Of a stretch of DNA of 10,737 nucleotides, positions 1-5,821 are shown piece by piece. The stretch lies in NCBI GenBank assembly GCA_017883105.1, contig JADGOF010000047.1, positions 1 through 10,737 of the forward strand, written 5' to 3'. Each line of letters starts with the position of its first letter. The first letter of the stretch is position 1. This DNA is from Acidimicrobiales bacterium. Lineage in GTDB: Bacteria > Actinomycetota > Acidimicrobiia > Acidimicrobiales > RAAP-2. The translations under genes were made by a program, and so were the position numbers. The notes beneath the pieces were generated by a model that was not told where the DNA came from, made no database searches, and worked only from the letters and a program-made list of their open reading frames with translations.

Positions 1-471
1 TCGAGGGAACGCACCACCGGAGCCCTCAGCCCGGGGGTCACGAGGGCCCTGCCCGCCACCGGCCCTGCATCGCCCGTCCGAAGGCGCGTCGCGGGACCGC
101 CCGCACCAAAGGGCGCACCGGCCCTGGCCACTTGTCTCCACCATGACAGAAGGTCATCGGTGCATGGTAGGTCAACCAGCCCCGGGCAACGCCAGACCGC
201 GCTCACCGGCGAGACCGGAAGCGCGACCCGAAAGGCCGCCACCGGTCACCAAGGGGATTGCCGGGGCTGACGGCCAAAAGGTGGTCGGACCAGGCGTCGT
301 CGGGAGAGGGCCCGGATCGCCGCCTTCGGAGGCCACGCAGGACGTGTGTCCGGGTCCGGCGCCTCCATACCGGCTGGTCGCGGTGTACTAACCTTCGCTG
401 GCAGTGTCCCCCCGCAAGAGCGTTCTGCCCGGCCCGCCGTCGCGCGTGCGCGCACCTGTAGCGTCTCGACC
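1..471. other. Region without a convincing gene, left edge
   Basis: No reading frame here shows the expected coding pattern, in which third codon positions are richest in G/C and second positions poorest. The frames open in this stretch give proteins rich in Pro, Arg and Gly with G/C spread evenly over all positions. One weak possibility is the start of a minus-strand gene leaving the window: a GTG at 131-129, preceded on that strand by GGTGGAG (142-136, four bases away), stays open to position 1. Its product resembles no family I know. A GC-rich inverted repeat, GCCCTC (22-27) with GAGGGC (42-47), and a short one, ATGAC (143-147) with GTCAT (153-157), are also present. The right-hand part probably carries the promoter of the next gene. 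Confidence 0.5.
459..464 (+). promoter_or_regulatory. Possible -10 box for a leaderless start
   Basis: TAGCGT fits the TAnnnT pattern and ends seven bases before the GTG at 472, the spacing typical of leaderless actinobacterial genes. No Shine-Dalgarno site precedes that GTG, which fits leaderless translation. I see no good -35 box. A second candidate, TAACCT at 389-394, would instead give a leader of about 70 bases. Confidence 0.3.
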
Positions 472-1455
472 GTGAAGCTGATCATCCAGGTACCCTGCCT
501 CAACGAGGAGGCCACCCTGCCACTGGTCTTTGAGAGGATGCCGCGCCACATCCCCGGGGTGGACAGTGTCGAGTTTCTGGTCATCGACGACGGATCGCAG
601 GACGACACCATCGAGGTGGCGCGACGCCTCGGCGTCCATCATGTCGTCCGCCACACCCGCAATATGGGCCTCGGCCAGTCGTTTCACGATGGCGTCCACA
701 AGGCACTCGAGATGGGCGCCGACATTGTCGTCAACACCGACGGCGACAATCAATACCCGAGTGAACGGATACCGGACCTGATCAAACCGATCCTCGATGG
801 TCGGGCGGACATCGTGATCGCGGATCGCCAGACCGACACCATCGAGCACTTCTCGCCGCTCAAGAAGCGGCTCCAGAGGGTGGGCAGCCGGGTGGTGAGC
901 ATCGCGGCAGACACCGACATGCCGGATGCCGCCAGTGGCTTCCGGGCCTACTCACGCGAAGCGTTGATCCGGCTCAATACGGTGACCCGGTTCAGCTACT
1001 CCATGGAGACGATCATCCAGGCCGGCAACAAGCACCTGGCCATCACCAGCATTCCGGTTGAGACCAATCCGAAGACCCGCGAGTCACGTTTGTTCAAGCG
1101 CATGGGCGAGCACGTCTGGAAGTCCGCCATCACCATTATCCGCGCCTACATCATGTACAGGCCGATGACCATCTTCATTACGGCGGCCGCTGTGCTCTTT
1201 GCGGCCGCTCTGATTCCTTTTGTCCGGTTCTTGATCCTCTACTTCTTCACGGCCAACTCCGGCGGCACCCGCCACATCCAGTCCCTGGTCGTGGGCAGCG
1301 TACTGATGTTCGCGGCTTTCCTCTCGCTGGCCCTGGGCGTCATTGCCGACCTGATCCGCATCAACCGGGTGCTCATCGAGAACTCTCTCGAACTCCACAA
1401 ACGCGAGCTCTTCTGCCGTGAGGCACCCGTGGTGGCGGAGCTACCGCCCGACTGA
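472..1455 (+). CDS. GT2 polyprenol-phosphate glycosyltransferase (DPM1/GtrB-like)
   Basis: This 327-residue membrane-anchored GT-A enzyme is predicted to transfer a sugar from a nucleotide donor to polyprenyl phosphate at the cytoplasmic face. The GT2 domain occupies about residues 1-220: an opening strand with PCLNEE (8-13), DDGS (39-42) that contacts the nucleotide, NTDGDNQY (88-95) carrying the metal-binding acidic residues, and DAASGFRAYS (152-161), typical of dolichol-phosphate-mannose-synthase-like enzymes. Two C-terminal hydrophobic segments (about 232-260 and 270-295) match the GtrB layout. The frame is open further upstream to 346, but those 42 codons give a low-quality sequence, while the conserved first strand begins immediately after the GTG at 472, so that start is chosen. 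It ends seven bases from the convergent GT-C-like gene, a natural user of polyprenol-linked sugar. The family is clear; the sugar is not. Confidence 0.9.
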   Translation: MKLIIQVPCLNEEATLPLVFERMPRHIPGVDSVEFLVIDDGSQDDTIEVARRLGVHHVVRHTRNMGLGQSFHDGVHKALEMGADIVVNTDGDNQYPSERIPDLIKPILDGRADIVIADRQTDTIEHFSPLKKRLQRVGSRVVSIAADTDMPDAASGFRAYSREALIRLNTVTRFSYSMETIIQAGNKHLAITSIPVETNPKTRESRLFKRMGEHVWKSAITIIRAYIMYRPMTIFITAAAVLFAAALIPFVRFLILYFFTANSGGTRHIQSLVVGSVLMFAAFLSLALGVIADLIRINRVLIENSLELHKRELFCREAPVVAELPPD

Positions 1456-1463
1456 GCGGGCTT
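1446..1463. terminator. Weak hairpin between convergent genes
   Basis: GCCCG (1446-1450) pairs with CGGGC (1457-1461) around a six-base loop and is followed by only two T residues. It overlaps the stop of the plus-strand gene and sits where both transcripts must end. The stem is short and there is no T-run, so intrinsic termination is doubtful. Confidence 0.2.
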
Positions 1464-3208
1464 CAGACCACCACCGGATCCGGCACGCCGGCCGGTTCTG
1501 CGTCACGGCCCAGCGTGCGATGTAGCTGTCGGGCGTCCCGGATGGTGGCGACGACAGTGACCAGGCTCAATGCCGCCGGAGCCAGGATCACCAACAGCAG
1601 CGTGACGGCTGATGGCAACGGTGACCATCGCAACAGGGCATGGATCGCCGTCTTCATGCCGGCCACCGGACCAGCACCTCTAAGGGGCTCGTACCAGCTG
1701 CGAAGGATCATGTTCCAGACCGTGGCGTTGGTCAGGATGGCTCCCACCAGCACGACAGGGATGAATACGGCATGGACTCGACGGTGGGTCATCTGGATCC
1801 ATCCGATGGTCGCCAGCGCGGCCACGGCCACCAGTGCGTCGTACAGGTAACGGCCCTGCACACCGGCGAGCGCGTTCGACCAGTGTTCGTAGGTGCTGAA
1901 GGAGCCGTCTGCAACCACCAAGACTGTGAGGACCGGTGCAGAGATGAGCACAAGGCCCCGCAGCCGGCCGCCCGCATTCCCCTTGACGAGAAGGGCAGCC
2001 ACAATTCCGAGCAGGACCACGAAGAACCAGCCGTAGATGATGAACGGGCCAGGTGACGGGGTATCGGGCAACCCGACGCCGCCCCAGATCCGCATGACGA
2101 ATCCGGAGATGAACGAGGGGACGAAATGGGTGAACGTGCCGACATTGTCCGGCGGACCGTACAGCACGCGGTTGTACCCCGGCCCGAATCCGTTGACCTG
2201 GACGGTGCCGTAGTCGATCAGATTCCGCAGCCACCACAAGCCGCCGACGACCCCGCCGGCGGCCGCGATGGCCAACGGAGGCCAGAGCGTTCGCATTCGT
2301 GACGCCGGGTTCGGCCACCGCCACCACCCGACGAGATACGCCGCGAGCACGATGGGGGGCAGGACGAGGGCCAGGCCCTTCGTCCACAAGGCCGCGGCCA
2401 GGCTCACCGCCACCCACACGGCCGTCCGTCTCGTCAGGTCACCGGTGAGCACGCGACTCAACAGGTACAGCAACACCGAGGTGGTGAGCACCAACAGCGT
2501 GTCGTTGGTGACCGACGACCCGTCCCGTATCAGGTTCGGCACGGTCAACGGGATGACGGCGGCCAACACCGCCAGCCTCGATACGTTGTCATTCGTCACG
2601 ACGCCTTCCGGCGTCGCACTATCCGAGGGGTTCTCCGCCTGTTGACGACCGATCAGGAGCCGGCGGGTGGCGGCCCAGCACAGTACGGGGAGAGGCAGCA
2701 TCATCAGGACGCTGCCCAGGCGCATCAGCCACACCTGGAGGTCCCATGACAGATGCGACACCCCCGGCACCCGAAGTACGGCTGCCTCCAGCCAGTAGTA
2801 GAGGGGCGGGTGCTGCACCATCTGGTTCGGCTGGCCGCCCTGGGAAAAGGTATGGCCACCAAGCTGGGCGAAGGTCGGACGTTCGCTACGGGGCAGGATC
2901 GGTGCATCGGCGAGCCGCAGTACGAACGGGTAGGTCGGCATCTGGCCTTGCATCCCGACGCTCGCCTCGGTCATCGACAGCTGACCCGGTCCGAAGAAGT
3001 GGAACGGATTGGCCGAGTACACGTAGGCCATGTCGATGTTCTGGGGTTCGTCGTAGCCGTACGCCATAGGCCACAGGACACTTGCACCGAGGAGGAGTGC
3101 TGCCCACAACGCGGTGATCAACCACAGCGTGGTCGGAACGGCGGAAAACCGCCGGATCAAGGTGCTTGGCTGCGAAGCACCCCGGTTCTGCCTGCTGTGT
3201 CCCGCCAT
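1463..3208 (-). CDS. Multi-pass membrane glycosyltransferase, GT-C/DUF2142-like
   Basis: This 581-residue integral membrane protein has about eleven or twelve hydrophobic segments. A first segment (about 26-48) is followed by an outside loop with GYDEPQNID; the acidic pair at 53-54 sits where GT-C enzymes carry their catalytic or metal-binding acidic residues. The large loop also has QHPPLYYWLEA (132-142). NDTLL near 235 and QGRYLYDA (451-458) match features of DUF2142 and related PMT-type proteins. GT-C enzymes take sugars from polyprenol-phosphate donors and act on the outer face, so the neighbouring GtrB-like enzyme is a plausible donor maker (inference). The ATG start is supported by AGGTAGGA on the same strand (3225-3218), nine bases away. 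The UPF0104-type gene lies upstream in the same direction with a 198-bp gap that may hold a small gene. Family assignment is fairly sure; substrate unknown. Confidence 0.75.
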   Translation of the reverse strand: MAGHSRQNRGASQPSTLIRRFSAVPTTLWLITALWAALLLGASVLWPMAYGYDEPQNIDMAYVYSANPFHFFGPGQLSMTEASVGMQGQMPTYPFVLRLADAPILPRSERPTFAQLGGHTFSQGGQPNQMVQHPPLYYWLEAAVLRVPGVSHLSWDLQVWLMRLGSVLMMLPLPVLCWAATRRLLIGRQQAENPSDSATPEGVVTNDNVSRLAVLAAVIPLTVPNLIRDGSSVTNDTLLVLTTSVLLYLLSRVLTGDLTRRTAVWVAVSLAAALWTKGLALVLPPIVLAAYLVGWWRWPNPASRMRTLWPPLAIAAAGGVVGGLWWLRNLIDYGTVQVNGFGPGYNRVLYGPPDNVGTFTHFVPSFISGFVMRIWGGVGLPDTPSPGPFIIYGWFFVVLLGIVAALLVKGNAGGRLRGLVLISAPVLTVLVVADGSFSTYEHWSNALAGVQGRYLYDALVAVAALATIGWIQMTHRRVHAVFIPVVLVGAILTNATVWNMILRSWYEPLRGAGPVAGMKTAIHALLRWSPLPSAVTLLLVILAPAALSLVTVVATIRDARQLHRTLGRDAEPAGVPDPVVV

Positions 3209-3229
3209 CGAGTGCTTTCCTACCTGCTA

Positions 3230-3406
3230 CTAGAGGGAGTCGGTCACGGCCAACTTGGCAGTCTCGCTGACCGCCTCCGTACAGATGCTGCATTCGGTCG
3301 CCGTGTCGATCCGCGAAAGCACGTCATGAGGATAGGCGAGGAAACCGATGACCGCGTCCGCCAGACCGACGTTGCAGCAGGAGAGCCGACTTCGGGTCCG
3401 GCACCG
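3230..3406 (-). CDS. Possible small protein or broken gene between two membrane genes
   Basis: Immediately after the TGA of the UPF0104-type gene the same frame stays open for 58 codons to a TAG at 3232-3230, 21 bases before the next ATG. By hand count over about the last 49 codons, third positions are about 80% G/C against about 57% at first and 50% at second positions, which is the pattern of a real gene. The product has Cys-Cys near its beginning, a hydrophobic stretch (AVIGFLAY), ECSIC, and a helical tail ending KLAVTDSL. No normal start lies at its head: the only in-frame GTG is at 3322-3320, giving 30 residues. Another GTG at 3404-3402, five bases past the TGA, reads VPDPKSALLL and would join this frame after a +1 shift near 3375-3370. 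It may be a small gene with a sequencing error, a frameshifted remnant, or chance. I recognise no family. Confidence 0.3.
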   Translation of the reverse strand, partial: RCRTRSRLSCCNVGLADAVIGFLAYPHDVLSRIDTATECSICTEAVSETAKLAVTDSL

Positions 3407-4381
3407 TCAGCTGGCCGGCACCGCCGTCCACCGCCGGGCGACCATCGACGCGCCGGCCAGGGCCAGGTCGCAACCGATGAGCAGGACCCGCGAAGCGACG
3501 ACCACCGCCAGTGCTTGGCCGGGGGCCAGCATGATGCTGAGCACCAATGCCAGCACCACGTCGCGTATCCCGGCCCCCGCCGGGGCCGGGATGAACAGCA
3601 CCCCGAGAGGAACGGCCAGAGCCACAGCCCCGATGCTCAGGAGGTAGGTGGAGATCCCATGGTGGGCGACACCGTTGCTCAGTATTCCCAACTGGATCCC
3701 GAGTAGTGCCCAGCTCACCACCGACCAGCACGATGCGCGTGCTGCCGGACGGACCGCGAGGTGCTCGTTCAACGGAGGGCGGTGGACGAGTGCGAACACC
3801 CGATCGATCAGACCCGGCAGGGCTCTGGGGTGGAGCAGGGCCAGCAAGAACGGCAGAGCGAGGAGGACCCACCAGTAGTGAGCCAGCACATGGGTGTCGT
3901 AGGCCGGAAGGAAGATGCACGCGATCAACAGCCCGATGCAGCAGGTCATGGCCAGCATGATCAGGTTCGCCGCCAGCATGGTACGGCGGCTGGCGCCCCG
4001 GGCCCTGCCTGCTTCCATCTGCATGATCACCGGCCACACCGATCCGGGAACGTACTTGCCCAACTGGCTGACGAAGAAGACCCGGGAACCGATTCCCCAT
4101 GGCATGTCGACTCCGAGTCCGCTCAGGACCTCACGCCAGACCGGAAAGGTGGCTGCCACACCGGCGAGGCCGCACGCAAAGCTGGCAGCGATCGACCCCG
4201 CTCCGATGCTCTTCAGTGCATCGGCAAACGGTCCACGCTCCCGATAGATGGCATAGGACGCGGCGCCAACGGCCACCAGCACAAGGACCGCGCCGGCGCC
4301 GGCGCGCAGAAGGTTGGTTTGCCGCTTAGCCGAACCCGCGCCCGTCTCATCTGCACCGGGACCTGCATCGGCATCCGTCAC
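3407..4381 (-). CDS. UPF0104 / LPG_synthase_TM-type membrane protein
   Basis: This 324-residue multi-pass protein has about eight hydrophobic segments and the two hallmark motifs of the family: QLGKYVPGSVWPV (106-118) and PAPAGAGIRDVVLA (265-278). The fold is that of the membrane half of lysyl-phosphatidylglycerol synthase. It lacks the cytoplasmic aminoacyl-transferase domain, so it is not MprF itself. Stand-alone members often sit in polysaccharide and glycolipid clusters, with suggested roles in flipping or handling lipid-linked intermediates; that role is inference here. The frame is open back to a GTG at 4444, but a TTGGCC/TACGAT promoter-like pair (4420-4391) lies inside that extension, so the GTG at 4381 is preferred as a leaderless or near-leaderless start. 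The first 25 residues are acidic and polar. It is probably co-transcribed with the GT-C-like gene downstream. Confidence 0.8.
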   Translation of the reverse strand: MTDADAGPGADETGAGSAKRQTNLLRAGAGAVLVLVAVGAASYAIYRERGPFADALKSIGAGSIAASFACGLAGVAATFPVWREVLSGLGVDMPWGIGSRVFFVSQLGKYVPGSVWPVIMQMEAGRARGASRRTMLAANLIMLAMTCCIGLLIACIFLPAYDTHVLAHYWWVLLALPFLLALLHPRALPGLIDRVFALVHRPPLNEHLAVRPAARASCWSVVSWALLGIQLGILSNGVAHHGISTYLLSIGAVALAVPLGVLFIPAPAGAGIRDVVLALVLSIMLAPGQALAVVVASRVLLIGCDLALAGASMVARRWTAVPAS

Positions 4382-4390
4382 CGAGGCGAC

Positions 4391-4420
4391 ATCGTAACGG
4401 GGGTATCTTGGACCGGCCAA
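4391..4420 (-). promoter_or_regulatory. Putative minus-strand promoter of the UPF0104-type gene
   Basis: On the minus strand TTGGCC (4420-4415) is followed after 18 bases by TACGAT (4396-4391), and GTG 4381 begins nine bases later. The -35 matches four of six consensus bases and the -10 fits TAnnnT. The spacing implies a very short or absent leader, which fits the lack of a Shine-Dalgarno site. Confidence 0.4.
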
Positions 4421-4547
4421 CCGCCGGAGGGCAACCGCATGCACCTCATCGGGTCAGATCGATACCTGTGGGCCATGTGGGCCTCTTTCATCTTGCCTGG
4501 GGCATCGATTCATCCTCATGGGTTCGAGACGGCACCGGCGCCATCCA

Positions 4548-4573
4548 GGGAGGGCGCAGTAGCGCCCCCTCCT
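4548..4573. repeat. Inverted repeat in divergent promoter region
   Basis: GGGCGC (4552-4557) and GCGCCC (4562-4567) pair around the loop AGTA. Beyond a two-base bulge (4568-4569), bases 4548-4551 pair with 4570-4573, including one G-T pair. There is no T-run, and it lies just upstream of the plus-strand TAACCT box, so an operator or upstream regulatory site is as likely as a transcript hairpin. Confidence 0.3.
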
Positions 4574-4588
4574 CCCGAGCTGGCACCG

Positions 4589-4594
4589 TAACCT
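4589..4594 (+). promoter_or_regulatory. Possible -10 box for the GT4 gene
   Basis: TAACCT fits TAnnnT and would place transcription start near 4601, giving a leader of about 34 bases that contains the GGGAG site for the GTG at 4635. No convincing -35 box is seen. Confidence 0.25.
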
Positions 4595-4634
4595 GTGCAC
4601 GTCGGTGACGACCGGACCGACGACGGGAGTAGCG

Positions 4635-5780
4635 GTGCGCATCCTCGGCTTTGGAACCTACGACATCACCAAGCACCCGCGAGTTGGCATCATCTTCGAA
4701 GGCCTGCGGGCAAATGGCGACGAAGTCATCGAGGCCAACGCGCCAGTGGGCTTCAGCACCGCTGAGCGGGTGGCGATGCTCCAGAGGCCGTGGTTGGCAT
4801 TCCGGATGGTGCCCCGGATCCTTGGAAGCTGGCGGAAGATCATCCGGCAGGCCCGCCGTGCTGGTGGCAACGGTCGCTGGGATGCAGTGGTCGTGGGGTA
4901 TCTCGGGCATTTCGATGTCCTCGTGGCCCGGGCCCTCTTTCCACGCAACACCATCGTCTTGGACCTGCTCATATTCGCGGCCGACACCGCCCGCGATCGA
5001 GGTATCGATTCGCGGTGGAAACTGAGATTGTTGGAGCTGCTCGACTCCATGGCCATCCGCTGCGCCGATGTCGTCATGGTGGACGCGGCTGAGCACGCCG
5101 CCAACCTGCCTCGTGCCCAGCAGCACAAAGGTGTGGTCGTGCCCGTCGGCGCCTCGAGCGAATGGTTCGACGCCGGCGGGCAGGGCGTTGCGCGCGTGCC
5201 TCTGGCGACTGCCCCACTGCGGGTTGTGTTCTTCGGGCTCTTCACCCCCTTGCAGGGCGCGCCGGTGATCGGTGAGGTGCTCGGGCAGCTGGCCGAGTCG
5301 GACGATATCGAGGCCACCATGATCGGCCAGGGGCAGGACTGGGAGTTGGCCCGTGAGCTGGCGGGGGCCAACAGCCATGTCACCTGGGTGGATTGGGTGG
5401 GACCGGACGAGCTCCCGACGCTCGTGGCTGCTCACGACGTCTGCCTCGGAATCTTTGGAACGGGCCCAAAGGCGCTGCGAGTGGTCCCCAACAAGGTCTA
5501 CCAGGGCGCCGCGGCCGGGTGCGCCATCGTCACTTCGGACACCGCTCCGCAACGACGTCTGCTTGGCGACGCCGCCGTCTTCGTGCCGCCGGGTGATGCG
5601 AAGTCCCTCGCCGACATCCTCCGCCAGCTCTCCGTCGACCGACAGTTGGTGTCGGAGCTGCGTCAGGATGCCCGTCGGCACAGTTCGACCGAGTTCACCG
5701 CATCGGCGGTCATCGCTGCGTTGCGCCAATGTCTGACCCTCGACACCCAGGTGGGTCCGGAGGCCCGCCGACCGGACTGA
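4635..5780 (+). CDS. GT-B glycosyltransferase, GT4-like
   Basis: This 381-residue predicted cytoplasmic retaining glycosyltransferase has two Rossmann-like halves. The N-terminal half (about 1-190) opens with VRILGFGTYD and HPRVGIIFEGL, the acceptor-side loop. The C-terminal half begins near 195 with VVFFGLFTPLQGAPVI and continues to VVPNKVYQGAAAGCAIVTSD (283-302), the donor-binding block of GT4 enzymes. The usual E-x7-E pair there is replaced by R282 and Q290, although the PNKVY context is common in actinobacterial relatives. GTG 4635 is chosen because GGGAG lies five bases upstream and the first strand begins directly. An in-frame GTG at 4605 would add ten residues without a ribosome site. 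No signal peptide or membrane segment is seen. It diverges from the UPF0104-type gene and converges on the dual-GT2 gene. Fold and general role are confident; sugar and linkage unknown. Confidence 0.87.
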   Translation: MRILGFGTYDITKHPRVGIIFEGLRANGDEVIEANAPVGFSTAERVAMLQRPWLAFRMVPRILGSWRKIIRQARRAGGNGRWDAVVVGYLGHFDVLVARALFPRNTIVLDLLIFAADTARDRGIDSRWKLRLLELLDSMAIRCADVVMVDAAEHAANLPRAQQHKGVVVPVGASSEWFDAGGQGVARVPLATAPLRVVFFGLFTPLQGAPVIGEVLGQLAESDDIEATMIGQGQDWELARELAGANSHVTWVDWVGPDELPTLVAAHDVCLGIFGTGPKALRVVPNKVYQGAAAGCAIVTSDTAPQRRLLGDAAVFVPPGDAKSLADILRQLSVDRQLVSELRQDARRHSSTEFTASAVIAALRQCLTLDTQVGPEARRPD

Positions 5781-5786
5781 GGACGG

Positions 5787-5798
5787 CTTCTCGAGAAG
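5787..5798. repeat. 12-bp perfect palindrome between convergent genes
   Basis: CTTCTCGAGAAG is a perfect palindrome seven bases after one stop codon and 24 bases beyond the other. As RNA it could form only a four-base-pair stem with a TCGA loop, and no T-run follows, so it is a poor terminator. It may be chance or a protein-binding site. Confidence 0.3.
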
Positions 5799-5821
5799 AC
5801 CCGAGGAGAATCGACAAACGC

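Noticed and set aside
22..47. GC-rich inverted repeat as a terminator of an upstream gene
   Set aside because: Fourteen-base loop, only six pairs, no T-run; such repeats are common by chance at this GC content.
143..391. An 82-codon plus-strand frame near the left edge
   Set aside because: Pro/Arg-rich product, no coding periodicity, no ribosome site.
1183..1208. Two GCGGCCGC copies ten bases apart
   Set aside because: Both encode Ala runs inside a membrane segment of the GtrB-like enzyme, so codon choice explains them.
2753..3706. A 317-codon plus-strand frame across the membrane-gene junction
   Set aside because: It opposes the starts and ends of two recognisable membrane proteins and has a His/Arg/Gly-rich, domain-free product.
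3407..4381. Assignment as full MprF lysyl-phosphatidylglycerol synthase
   Set aside because: Only the membrane half is present; there is no aminoacyl-transferase domain.
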